Part shown: positions 10,537 through 18,488 of the stretch, in pieces | Layout of the letters: each line of letters starts with the position of its first letter | Numbering within the stretch: position 1 is the stretch's first letter | Source: Pedobacter gandavensis | Lineage (GTDB): Bacteria; Bacteroidota; Bacteroidia; Sphingobacteriales; Sphingobacteriaceae | Length of the DNA stretch: 64,000 nucleotides | Direction of reading: 5' to 3' | Assembly (NCBI RefSeq): GCF_014172405.1 | Contig: NZ_WNXC01000001.1 | Span: forward strand, 868,001-932,000 | Notes under the pieces: model-generated | Database searches by the model: none | What the model was told of the DNA's origin: nothing | What the model saw: only the letters and a program-made list of their open reading frames with translations | Translations under genes and position numbers: made by a program

Positions 10537-10956
10537 TTAAATATTTGTTCCTTCTTTAAAGTAAAAAGGAAACACCAGGTTATGACGGGTATTGGTAATA
10601 ATTAGTGAAAACTCAATACTGATGTGTAAAATACCTGCAGCCTCAACTTTTTCTAAGATTTCCGTTCCTATAAACTTCACCCTGGGCTCATAATTGAGTA
10701 GCGCATGGTAAACAACATGATTCAACTTACTATGAAGTGACTCGTCAATGTTTTCGAAAACCAGCTGTTTCAAATTACAACCAAACTCAGGTTCCATAAT
10801 CCTTTCACCAGGCGTGGTATGCAGAATGATATAAATACTCTGCTTCACATCTTCAATTCCTGAAACCATCACCGTGCGGTGATTCAGGTTGTCAAAAGAT
10901 ACCGGAAAGTTCCATCCTGTTCCTAAAATTGAATCTTCGTCCATGCTATCCTCCAA
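10537..10956 (-). CDS. eCIS baseplate wedge protein, gp25/Afp9 family
   Basis: A 139-residue protein with the classic gp25-like lysozyme-fold pattern: VKQSIYIILHTTPGERIMEP, then EFGCNLKQLVFEN. The conserved TTPGER...PEFGC core matches T4 gp25, TssE and Afp9, which join the sheath base to the baseplate wedges. The gene overlaps the end of the PAAR gene by 11 bases and is followed after 14 bases by the baseplate-J gene, the usual order. Length is normal for the family. Confidence 0.93.
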   Translation of the reverse strand: MEDSMDEDSILGTGWNFPVSFDNLNHRTVMVSGIEDVKQSIYIILHTTPGERIMEPEFGCNLKQLVFENIDESLHSKLNHVVYHALLNYEPRVKFIGTEILEKVEAAGILHISIEFSLIITNTRHNLVFPFYFKEGTNI

Positions 10957-11248
10957 TTAATACTGTTGGAAATCCTAAAATGACGGTACCACCATGAGCC
11001 GTTGAGTCCCCCATCCTTACTGCTGGTTTCCCACAAATTAAGACGGTTGCAGAACCTTTGACCAGAGAATCAGGAGGTCCCACACAAACGGCCATGTCTC
11101 CCATTACTGCAGCCGGTAAGCCACCAATCAAAACTGTAGGTGCCCCAGGTCCAATCAATGGTCCTCCTACATGTGGAATGGGTACTATTCCTGGAGTTAG
11201 CATCGGACAAACGTGCATATCTGTTATTCTGGCAGCCATCATTCCCAT
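10946..11248 (-). CDS. PAAR-domain spike tip protein
   Basis: A 100-residue PAAR protein expected to cap and sharpen the VgrG-like spike and coordinate a metal ion. It has the repeated beta-hairpin pattern of the family: HVCPMLTPGIVPIPHVGGPL, GAPTVLIGGLPAAVMGD, STAHGGTVILG. Candidate metal ligands are His12 and Cys14 near the start and His85 in the last repeat. No C-terminal toxin extension is present, so this one is a plain tip. It lies 6 bases downstream of the VgrG-like gene and overlaps gp25 by 11 bases. Confidence 0.92.
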   Translation of the reverse strand: MGMMAARITDMHVCPMLTPGIVPIPHVGGPLIGPGAPTVLIGGLPAAVMGDMAVCVGPPDSLVKGSATVLICGKPAVRMGDSTAHGGTVILGFPTVLIGG

Positions 11249-11254
11249 AATCTT

Positions 11255-13054
11255 TTAATTAATCATTACAATACCTCCTTTAACAGCCGTCTGGCCAGAA
11301 GAACTTATTTCAGCGGTCGCACCTCCTTTGGCTGTAAATCCAACCTGAGCCTTATTACTCACATTCATGCCCGAAATAGCGGCATCTTTTTTTGCAGTTA
11401 ATTCTATTTTTCCCATGGCATTCAGGCTAATATCTCCTGAAGCTTTAAGGGTAATATCTTTATCGCTCGCCAGGCTAATTCCCTTACTATCCATCGTGAT
11501 CACATTGCCATGTTGATCCGTAATTACGATCTTTTTATTTTCGTCATCCAACGAAAAAGCATTTCCTGCCGGAGTTTCCAGCTTGGTTACTTTCTTTTCA
11601 TCATCAAAAGAAATCTTAAGATTCCCTTTGGTAATGATCGACTTGATGAAATTCTTATTGTCTTTCGCTGGATAAACAGGTGCTTTTGAACTGCTATAAA
11701 GTGAGCCTAATACCACAGGATAACGGGGGTTTGAATCCAAAAAACCCACTACCACCTCATCACCAATCTCAGGAAGAAATCCTGAACCAGCGTTTGCCGT
11801 AGCATAGAAATTAGATACCCTCGCCCAGGTGCCAGTTTGGTTATCGGCACTAGAATTTAAAGTCAATTGAATCCGATGCAAAGATTGCGGGTCTTCAAAA
11901 AGGTTTTTTACGGTGGCGATCTGCAAACCACTTATTGCAGGCAGCTGTCCTGCGGCTGGCAACACGTTAAAATTCTCCTGTGCTGCTATGGGGGTATCAT
12001 CCAAACCAAAGCCGACAGTTGTCTTCCAGACGCCCTCCTCCAGGTAATGGCTAACCGAAGAAACGAAGGCTTTGCCGCTATATCTTGCACCTACGCCCTC
12101 CAATAAAACTAATTTCCCCGGCATCACCAAGCCGTTCCCCTGGAAACTGACACTCCCTTTCAATGCGGAAAGACGCATTTTTAGTAAGGACGCATTTGCC
12201 CAGGTCTCGATTTCGGCCTTTTCCATCGGTGCCCCGGTAAATATATTGCGCTTGGTTTGACTCAGTGTTCCAGAAAGTTTCTTTGCCGAGATATTGCCTT
12301 GCGCCTGAAGTGAGGGCTCTGTGGCACTAGCTTTCAGTATAGTCAATGTTTTAATGTCCCAGGCAGAGGCCTCCAATGCTGGCGACTGCATTTGTGCATC
12401 CAATTCTGCATTAAAACTCAGGATACTATCACCAAAAGCAAGCCGCAGGACCGGCTCAGTACTTAGTTTAGGCGCAGCAATCTCTATGGTATTGCCTTTT
12501 AAACAGTTGACTAAAAACCCATAGAATTCTGCTCTGGAAAGGATGAAATCCCAATCCGTAGCTCCTTTTTGGATCACTGTTTCCTGAACCACAGAAGTGC
12601 TGGTTACCTCCGCCTTCAACTGATTATTTTTAATAATTTTAGACAGAATATCTGCATCCGACAAGCTCGTGAACTCCACGTCTTTTCGGTTAAAAGTCAT
12701 GCCGATCGCCTTGTGTTTACAACTCACAATTAAGCTAAAAGCGTCCGTGTTATTAACCTCAATACTTTGTTTAACAATGACACCACTAAATATAGAAACT
12801 TTATCTTCTCCCCCGTAACCGGCAAGAATTTCAATCTCATTTCCGGGCACAAAACTATCACTATCACTGATTGGGAAAGTTCTGGTGTCTACTGTGCCAT
12901 CAGCAAAGATCAGTTCCGCATGCGAGATGCGATTTACCTGATGATGGATTTCTACGGAAATTTGGGGATAATAATCAGGAATAATACTGCCTGAAACTTT
13001 TATCACCAAGGAAAGCGTAAGATCTACGACGTCAGCCGGTGATTTAATTGCCAT
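11255..13054 (-). CDS. VgrG-like central spike protein, Afp8/gp27-gp5 type
   Basis: A 599-residue spike protein. Residues 1-350 form a gp27-like region, residues about 370-460 a gp5-type OB fold containing GSGFLPEIGDEVVVGFLDSN and PVVLGSLYSS, and the rest a beta-helix built of short repeats (VTKLETPAGN, KIVITDQHGNVITMDSKG, SDKDITLKASGDISLNAMGK). It would trimerise, sit under the tube and carry the PAAR tip. Its start overlaps the LysM gene by 11 bases. No extra effector domain is fused at the C-terminus. Confidence 0.92.
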   Translation of the reverse strand: MAIKSPADVVDLTLSLVIKVSGSIIPDYYPQISVEIHHQVNRISHAELIFADGTVDTRTFPISDSDSFVPGNEIEILAGYGGEDKVSIFSGVIVKQSIEVNNTDAFSLIVSCKHKAIGMTFNRKDVEFTSLSDADILSKIIKNNQLKAEVTSTSVVQETVIQKGATDWDFILSRAEFYGFLVNCLKGNTIEIAAPKLSTEPVLRLAFGDSILSFNAELDAQMQSPALEASAWDIKTLTILKASATEPSLQAQGNISAKKLSGTLSQTKRNIFTGAPMEKAEIETWANASLLKMRLSALKGSVSFQGNGLVMPGKLVLLEGVGARYSGKAFVSSVSHYLEEGVWKTTVGFGLDDTPIAAQENFNVLPAAGQLPAISGLQIATVKNLFEDPQSLHRIQLTLNSSADNQTGTWARVSNFYATANAGSGFLPEIGDEVVVGFLDSNPRYPVVLGSLYSSSKAPVYPAKDNKNFIKSIITKGNLKISFDDEKKVTKLETPAGNAFSLDDENKKIVITDQHGNVITMDSKGISLASDKDITLKASGDISLNAMGKIELTAKKDAAISGMNVSNKAQVGFTAKGGATAEISSSGQTAVKGGIVMIN

Positions 13055-13718
13055 TTAATTTATCTATTGGCGGGAATAAAATTTGATCCCCAGGTTTAAT
13101 TGCAAAAAAACTGCTTAATTTATTATGTTTCGCCACCTCAATATGATGCCCTTTACTGCCATAAATCCGAAAAGCCATCAAGGGAAGCGTATCCCCTGAT
13201 TTAACCGTCCGAACATGAGTAAGATCTGGAGAAGACATTGCCGCCTCTTTCACCTTTGTTTTATAATCCACACTCTCCGAAAAAGACAAGTCCATCACCG
13301 CTCTTAAAGCTTTTCCTTCAGGCGAAAACAGCGTGTATTTTATATTATTCTTAACACATACACCTGTAAATATGAGCTTTCCCCAAGTGATCAGGAGATA
13401 ATATGGGCGATGGACTTCTCCATGAAAACCACAGACCAACTTGTTGAATTTATCAATATAGTCGTCAATATCTTTATAGCTGGAGGCTAGCGGAGTCCTT
13501 CCGGTACCATCCACAAATAAACTTAGGTTCAAATCACTGAGACCGATACTTTGAAAGGTTTTGGTGATATTACTAGAACCAATGGTCATATCACTACTAT
13601 AATTCACACTGAAAGACCGCTGATAATTCGCAGGATTCAAAAAGGCAAAAATCTGGCCTTTTTTATGTCCTTTACAGGCCGAATCTTCATAGGCTTCAAT
13701 TTTTAATTTAACCAGCAT
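13044..13718 (-). CDS. eCIS tube-initiator/baseplate hub protein with LysM domain, Afp7-like
   Basis: A 224-residue protein linking the inner tube to the spike. The first 160 residues have the tube-associated beta-rich pattern (NPANYQRSFSVNYSS, GTGRTPLASSYKDIDDYI, PYYLLITWGKLIFTGVCVKN). The C-terminus is a LysM domain, VRTVKSGDTLPLMAFRIYG to IKPGDQILFPP. This pairing is standard for Afp7/Pvc7-type proteins and for phage gp53-like hubs. The start codon overlaps the stop of the DUF5908 micro-gene (TAATG), indicating coupled translation. Confidence 0.9.
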   Translation of the reverse strand: MLVKLKIEAYEDSACKGHKKGQIFAFLNPANYQRSFSVNYSSDMTIGSSNITKTFQSIGLSDLNLSLFVDGTGRTPLASSYKDIDDYIDKFNKLVCGFHGEVHRPYYLLITWGKLIFTGVCVKNNIKYTLFSPEGKALRAVMDLSFSESVDYKTKVKEAAMSSPDLTHVRTVKSGDTLPLMAFRIYGSKGHHIEVAKHNKLSSFFAIKPGDQILFPPIDKLNGN

Positions 13719-13879
13719 TAGCGTTCCTTATTTTTGTTGATCTTCTGTATAATTTTAGTCGTACACGCTTTAACGATTTCGCTTTTTAGCTGTTGCAAGG
13801 CTAAGGGATCAAGGGAATCGGAAAATTGCTCTTTTTCGATCGCTACTCTGATCACCAGTTCTCTGATTTCAATAGGCAT
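13718..13879 (-). CDS. DUF5908-family micro-protein of the eCIS operon
   Basis: A 53-residue protein, easily missed because of size. It starts MPIEIRELVIRVAIEK and ends KIIQKINKNKER. A short basic/hydrophobic start followed by a helical tail is the DUF5908 pattern found between the tube and LysM genes in many Bacteroidota eCIS loci. It begins 2 bases after the second tube gene ends and its stop overlaps the next ATG (TAATG). Function is unknown; position suggests an assembly or baseplate-stabilising role. Confidence 0.8.
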   Translation of the reverse strand: MPIEIRELVIRVAIEKEQFSDSLDPLALQQLKSEIVKACTTKIIQKINKNKER

Positions 13880-13881
13880 AT

Positions 13882-14331
13882 TTATAGGCTAATTTTTTCA
13901 AAATAATCATAGGCAAGCTCAATGCTTTCCACCATGATCTTATTTTCTTCGGCTTTTAAGTCGGATAGCTGCAGGCCAACAGGAATGGCATTGATCACAT
14001 TCCAACCCAGCAGCGGAACCTGGTGCTGATCTAATAAAGTCACCAGGATCGTTTTCGGTTTAAATGAAAATCTACCAATGGAACTGTAAGCCCATTCCAT
14101 AAGAGGGGAACCAATGAGCATCCCCCTCTTTAAAATCAGGTTAGGAAATTTTGGTGCTTTAGGGAATTTGTGAATAAACCTATTCTCTCCTCCTTCCTGA
14201 ATATCCTCTGTTTCCAATTTAACGTTCAAACCTACTACTTCCTGAAAGCTGCCTTCTTTATCTCCGTCCATATCATCAACAAATACATGGAATTTAAAGG
14301 CTACAGGCGGGAAATAAGTAAACATCTCCAT
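13882..14331 (-). CDS. eCIS inner-tube protein 2 (gp19/Hcp-like)
   Basis: A 149-residue tube protein. The conserved gp19-type core is visible: FHVFVDDMDG, FQEVVGLNVKLETEDIQEGG, FPNLILKRGMLIGSPLMEW, LLGWNVINAIPVGLQLSDLKAEENKIMVESIELAYDYF. It differs clearly from the first tube protein, and the N-terminal stretch MFTYFPPVAFKF suggests a specialised ring near the baseplate, as Afp5-type proteins form. It follows tube gene 1 after 3 bases. The split of roles between the two tubes is inferred from the Afp model. Confidence 0.9.
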   Translation of the reverse strand: MEMFTYFPPVAFKFHVFVDDMDGDKEGSFQEVVGLNVKLETEDIQEGGENRFIHKFPKAPKFPNLILKRGMLIGSPLMEWAYSSIGRFSFKPKTILVTLLDQHQVPLLGWNVINAIPVGLQLSDLKAEENKIMVESIELAYDYFEKISL

Positions 14332-14334
14332 CCG

Positions 14335-14796
14335 TTATTTCTTTTCTGCCAGTGATAGTCCTTCATGTGCCAGTTCTATACTTTCCAATGCCACCTCATT
14401 CGCATCTGACTTCATATCTGTTACCGTCAGCTTTACAGGGAAAGCATTTAAAAGCGTCCAACTCATCGCCACTTCATTGCTCTCATCTAACAGACTGATC
14501 AATATAGTTGCTCTTTTATAGGTATTCATCTTCAGTGCTTTAAACTTCTCCCACATTGCGTTGTCCCCTTTAAACATCCCCTTTTTCAAGGTGACATTAC
14601 CGTATTTGAGTAAGCCCGGCATTTTTACCGTAGAATTCACTTTACTACTCCCTCCGCGATACTCAATCACTTGAGCCTCTGCAGTTAAACCAGTTACTTC
14701 CGAAAACACAAACTCAGCATCTTCCCACTTGACCTGGAAAGCAAACTTAACTAAAGCGTAGGTTATTGCCGATTGGGTTGATCCATCTTCTGCCAT
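14335..14796 (-). CDS. eCIS inner-tube protein 1, main tube (gp19/Hcp-like)
   Basis: A 153-residue tube subunit expected to stack as hexamers inside the sheath. Family landmarks are FQVKWEDAEFVFSEVTGLTA, VIEYRGGSS, MPGLLKYGNVTLKKGMFKGD, SWTLLNAFPVKLTVTDMKSD and NEVALESIELAHEG. It lies 44 bases after the sheath gene, the largest gap inside the structural part of the operon, and probably has its own ribosome entry to give high output. Being first after the sheath and closest to the consensus, it is the likely major tube protein. Confidence 0.92.
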   Translation of the reverse strand: MAEDGSTQSAITYALVKFAFQVKWEDAEFVFSEVTGLTAEAQVIEYRGGSSKVNSTVKMPGLLKYGNVTLKKGMFKGDNAMWEKFKALKMNTYKRATILISLLDESNEVAMSWTLLNAFPVKLTVTDMKSDANEVALESIELAHEGLSLAEKK

Positions 14797-14840
14797 GATT
14801 ATATATTTTTAATTTCTTTAAATAAATGTTTGATTGTTAA

Positions 14841-16871
14841 TTATGATTGTTGCAATTGCTGTTGGAAAGTAATCACGATAAACTCAGCAGGTCTTACAAT
14901 TGCTACTTTTACCGTAATCAGCATTTTTCCGTCCAAAATATCCGTTGGGGTCATGGTAGAACCCAAGCCGATGTTAACTTCAAAAGCCTGCTCTGGCGCT
15001 GCACCTGCTAAAGCTCCTTGTTTCCAAAGATTGGTTAGGAAGTTATTGAACATGGACTTCACCGTTAACCAGGTATTGGCATTATTTGGTTCAAAAACAT
15101 AAGCTCTTGTTGCAGCCTTTAAAGACTGTTCTATCATAATCAGCGTCCTTCTTACATTGATATATTTCCAATCCGAGCTATTTCCATCTAAAGTTCTACC
15201 ACCCCATACCAATGTCCCAAGACCTTGAAATGGGCGGATTACATTGACAGATTTACCAGTGTAAGGGTCTACATTAAATCCCTGCTGAGCTTCACTGGAA
15301 ATATTCACTATAGGACTGTTTACACTATTTAACGAATAATTTGCCGGTGCTTTCCAAACTCCTCTTGTATTGTCTACCATCGTATACAATCCAACCATAG
15401 CTGCGCTTGGTGGCATTTCATTGAAAAGATTTCTGGCCTGGTTTAAGAACGATCGATAATATGCGCTGGAAGATTTTAAGGCTAAATTGTGGTTCTTTTT
15501 TAGGTTTTGAAGTTCGATCAATGTTGCGGCTTTAAGCTTCTTTTCGGCTTTATCGGCCTCTATAGGATCACCATCTACCTTTGTCGCACCGTCGGTTACA
15601 CTGGTAGCGGCGGTAGCGGCCACTTTAGCCTCTCCAGCACGATCTAACACCGCTTTATTTGCGGCTACCAGCGCTGCAGCTGTATCTGTCACAGCCTGCT
15701 TTGCTTTATCGGATAATTGCTTAACCTGATCTAACTGCTGATTTACTATTTTAAGGGCATCATTTTGTTTATTTACCTCTTTATTTAGGTTTTCCAAAAC
15801 ATCGGTCTTTGTAGGATCAACATCTTTAACCGCCTTGGTCGCTTTTTCTAAATCCGTGGTTACATTATTAACCTTGGTTGTGGCTTCCGTTAATGCTGTT
15901 TCTGCTATTGGGGCTGCAGTAACTGCATCATCAGATGCCTTTTTAGCATCTGCGGCTTTCTGAACCGCTACTTCTGCCGCTCTACGTGCTGCAATCGAAT
16001 TCGACACGAGGTCCAGGGTATTATTAAGTTTAGTATAGCTTTTCTGATAACCATCGAATATTTGCTTTACCTCTGGTTCCAGCAATGTACTTAGGTTGTC
16101 AGGCAGATTTTCGTAAGTCAATTCATCCGCATCCACAATTCCAGTATTCAGCCATGGGTAATAGGCTGCACCATAATTTAGAAAATTGGTACCAATCTCT
16201 GTTCTGAATTCATCAACCACATCATCTGGCTTTTCGATAGTCTTTTGATTTCTCAGGTCAAACACCCCAAAACGGCTCTGCATATTTGAACAATGGGTTA
16301 ACACATCTTTGTAAATCGAATAAGCCCCCTTACCAAGTGCCGCAATATCAGGTATCACAATCAGTGTAGGTTCCTGCTCATTTTTGAGGATATCCAAAGG
16401 CCCTTCTGGTAAGGCCTCAGTAGCCTTAAAATCTGATAGCGAGACTTCTTTAGATTTAACACCTTCATAAGTACCTACAGATAATATCACGCAGGAACCG
16501 CCACCATTCGCATAAAATAAGCGAATACTATTGAATAAATAGAGCTCATTACCATCAGCATAACGCAACGTAAAATCCTGATCATCAATCTTAAAAGACT
16601 GTACCCGTACAGCCTTACCAGTATTTGTTAGACCTTCTTCTACTGCCCCCTTTGATACTAAAAAACTAGGTTTAAATGCTCCGCCGAAACTTTCAATGTA
16701 TTCTGCGAATGAATTAATCTTTGTGGGAACTCGGTGAAGGGATTTCCCATCTCTTTCTGCTTTAAACGTGTAGCCAATAAATGCAGGAATAGCCGTTTCA
16801 ACTGCTACTGCGGAATTGGGAAAAGCATTTTCTTCTACGATGTAAACACCTGGTGATCTGTAATTTGCCAT
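14841..16871 (-). CDS. eCIS contractile sheath protein with coiled-coil insertion
   Basis: A 676-residue sheath subunit. The N-terminus (YRSPGVYIVEENAFPNSAVA) and the C-terminal handshake region (WLTVKSMFNNFLTNLWKQGA, GSTMTPTDILDGKM, IVRPAEFIVITFQQQLQ) are typical of Afp/PVC sheaths. Between about residues 290 and 450 (bases 15522-16004) an alanine-, lysine- and aspartate-rich helical stretch is inserted, interrupting the usual sheath fold. Without it the protein would be about 515 residues, a normal size. Only one sheath gene is visible, whereas Afp and PVC have several. The gene starts 14 bases after the unknown 276-residue gene. The family call is very secure; the role of the insertion is unknown. 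Confidence 0.95.
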   Translation of the reverse strand: MANYRSPGVYIVEENAFPNSAVAVETAIPAFIGYTFKAERDGKSLHRVPTKINSFAEYIESFGGAFKPSFLVSKGAVEEGLTNTGKAVRVQSFKIDDQDFTLRYADGNELYLFNSIRLFYANGGGSCVILSVGTYEGVKSKEVSLSDFKATEALPEGPLDILKNEQEPTLIVIPDIAALGKGAYSIYKDVLTHCSNMQSRFGVFDLRNQKTIEKPDDVVDEFRTEIGTNFLNYGAAYYPWLNTGIVDADELTYENLPDNLSTLLEPEVKQIFDGYQKSYTKLNNTLDLVSNSIAARRAAEVAVQKAADAKKASDDAVTAAPIAETALTEATTKVNNVTTDLEKATKAVKDVDPTKTDVLENLNKEVNKQNDALKIVNQQLDQVKQLSDKAKQAVTDTAAALVAANKAVLDRAGEAKVAATAATSVTDGATKVDGDPIEADKAEKKLKAATLIELQNLKKNHNLALKSSSAYYRSFLNQARNLFNEMPPSAAMVGLYTMVDNTRGVWKAPANYSLNSVNSPIVNISSEAQQGFNVDPYTGKSVNVIRPFQGLGTLVWGGRTLDGNSSDWKYINVRRTLIMIEQSLKAATRAYVFEPNNANTWLTVKSMFNNFLTNLWKQGALAGAAPEQAFEVNIGLGSTMTPTDILDGKMLITVKVAIVRPAEFIVITFQQQLQQS
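15522..16004 (-). other. Ala/Lys-rich coiled-coil insertion inside the sheath gene
   Basis: Codons 290-450 of the sheath. The encoded stretch is built of short helical blocks such as AAEVAVQKAADAKKASDDAV, LEKATKAVKD, NKEVNKQNDALKIVNQQLDQ and KQLSDKAKQAVTDTAAALVA, with hydrophobic residues at three- and four-residue steps. A short turn region (DVDPTKTD) splits it into two arms, which suggests a hairpin coiled coil projecting from the sheath surface. It contains no cysteine and almost no aromatics. The boundaries are judged by eye. Confidence 0.75.
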
Positions 16872-16885
16872 AAGAGCGTTTTGGT

Positions 16886-17716
16886 TTAAATGATGATTTC
16901 TGAATAATTACGGTTCGGCTCCGCATCCTCTTCCGGAGGCAGCAGAGACAGATAAGTATGATTTGGATTTTGAAGTGCACGAATAATTACCCGTCCATTC
17001 AGCGGACGCTCTGCTGAACTTTCCAGTAGCTGATACCTGTTCAGCGCCTTACAGGAAAGTTTGATCGGTTCAGGAGAAACAAAACAATTATAAATTGCTC
17101 CGGAAGGAAGTGTAATGGACTTAGGTCCAATAAAGACCTGCTGTTTTTCTTTATCAATCACGATTGCATTGGGGATCGCTTTCAGGTAATCACTTACCAG
17201 AACATACCGCCAATAGGTGGCCATGGCTTCAAACCGAATCACATACACCTTGCGCAAATCAGTACTTAGCTTTAGCGCGAGGATACCAAAAGGTTTAACC
17301 AGACCGGGTTCCCGGAAAAAGCGGGAAGTATATTTGTAGAGATCATCATTAGAAACCAAACTTTTCTTATGAAGGAATTCATTGTCCCTTTTTGGGTTAC
17401 TAAAATAAAAGAGTTCTTGACTTAGCTTGGTTTCAAATCGCGCTGTATAGTTGAAAAACTGCGAATCAACAAGTTCAATTGTAAAAATCAAATTCATGCG
17501 CTTCAGGAGTAATTCCTCCCTGGACCGTTTGACTCCAGCATGAAAAATATCAAAATAAATATAAAACCGACCATACTGCTCCCGGAATTCCATTCCAAAA
17601 TTCAGTAATATTTTGCTCGAAGCTGTGGTTGGTCTAATTTTAAAAACGGAAAATATACCTTTGAAATATTCATGTTCAAACTGAACCTCGGTCAATATTT
17701 CATAGCTGATTTTCAT
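16886..17716 (-). CDS. unrecognised eCIS operon protein between cap-type and sheath genes
   Basis: A 276-residue protein I cannot place in a named family. It shows alternating hydrophobic strands and many aromatic residues (FEHEYFKGIFSVFKI, YGRFYIYFDIFHAGV), a central basic part, and a final acidic tail (PPEEDAEPNRNYSEI). No signal peptide, membrane segment or catalytic motif is visible. It overlaps the DUF4255 gene by 4 bases (ATGA) and precedes the sheath by 14 bases, so it is made together with cap and sheath. A second cap, or a sheath-to-cap adaptor, is the most natural guess from position. Confidence 0.75.
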   Translation of the reverse strand: MKISYEILTEVQFEHEYFKGIFSVFKIRPTTASSKILLNFGMEFREQYGRFYIYFDIFHAGVKRSREELLLKRMNLIFTIELVDSQFFNYTARFETKLSQELFYFSNPKRDNEFLHKKSLVSNDDLYKYTSRFFREPGLVKPFGILALKLSTDLRKVYVIRFEAMATYWRYVLVSDYLKAIPNAIVIDKEKQQVFIGPKSITLPSGAIYNCFVSPEPIKLSCKALNRYQLLESSAERPLNGRVIIRALQNPNHTYLSLLPPEEDAEPNRNYSEIII

Positions 17717-18279
17717 GATTTTAGCGAAGAATTGTTTTCAATAGTAGTAATCTCCGGCCTATACTCCCGAACAATAGATTCGTCAATATTTAGCATGCGA
17801 ACCTTATAAACTACACAAGGCATATACTTGGCCCCTAAACTGGCCCAGATGTTATTCAGTTGATCCTGAGAAAGGACCTGAAGTTCAAAAATAAGCTTAT
17901 CAATACGTTCGTCCAATCCAGGAGAATTCTGCGAATTGAACACATTTTTATGCTGAAAATAAGCCAGAATAAAAGAAATAAACCGAAGTGATTCCCCATA
18001 ATTCCCTCTGTTAAAATAAGCGGAAAACATCACATATAAGTTCAGTTGTAAAGGGCTGGCAGCAGTGTTTGCAGCATGCTGACCAAGGACAGTGGTCTGT
18101 GTAGTTTCCTTCTCTATATTGATTAAAGTAACGATGATTTTATTAGAACCATCAATGGCAATCTCCCCTCTTGCATCAACAATCCCAGACAATACCACCT
18201 TATCCTCCTTAATCCGAAGTTTATTTCGAAAATATTCATTTATTTCCTCAGATAAGAAAGATAGCGCCTCAAAAATCAT
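17713..18279 (-). CDS. DUF4255-domain protein, Afp16/Pvc16-like tube terminator (cap)
   Basis: A 188-residue protein and first gene of the operon. The N-terminal pattern MIFEALSFLSEEINEYFRNK, the stretch KIIVTLINIEKE and the later LQLNLYVMFSAYFNRGNYGE and LRFISFILAYFQHKNVF match DUF4255, the domain of Afp16/Pvc16. In Afp these proteins cap the tube and sheath at the far end and help fix particle length. It is shorter than Afp16 and seems to hold only the DUF4255 domain. Upstream lies the 209-base divergent promoter region. Confidence 0.88.
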   Translation of the reverse strand: MIFEALSFLSEEINEYFRNKLRIKEDKVVLSGIVDARGEIAIDGSNKIIVTLINIEKETTQTTVLGQHAANTAASPLQLNLYVMFSAYFNRGNYGESLRFISFILAYFQHKNVFNSQNSPGLDERIDKLIFELQVLSQDQLNNIWASLGAKYMPCVVYKVRMLNIDESIVREYRPEITTIENNSSLKS

Positions 18280-18488
18280 TTATTCTAAATAATGTAAAAT
18301 AATAGATACATCGTACACTTCCTAGTGGAATTAATTAAAAATTCAACAGTTATTGTACACTTAAAGATAGTAGCGTTTCGTAATGTAACATTAAGAAAAA
18401 AAAATTAAATATTTAAAAGTATTTTACTTTTTTAAAATAATTTCAAGAAAAAAAGTAATATTTTCGGTTAGACTTATCCATACGCAAA
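18280..18488. promoter_or_regulatory. divergent promoter region, eCIS operon / GH18-like gene
   Basis: A 209-base, strongly AT-rich intergenic region between two divergent starts. It must hold the promoter for the whole 18-kb eCIS operon and for the GH18-like gene. A-tracts are frequent at 18395-18460. Two direct copies of GTACACTT lie at 18313-18320 and 18355-18362, 42 bases apart start to start, equal to four helical turns. I see no convincing -33/-7 Bacteroidota promoter match by eye. Confidence 0.55.

Noticed and set aside
1..18279. Prophage interpretation of the sheath, tube and baseplate genes
   Set aside because: No capsid, portal, terminase, integrase, lysis cassette or attachment sites are seen; DUF4255, DUF5908, LysM hub and CIS-type tape measure are eCIS markers.
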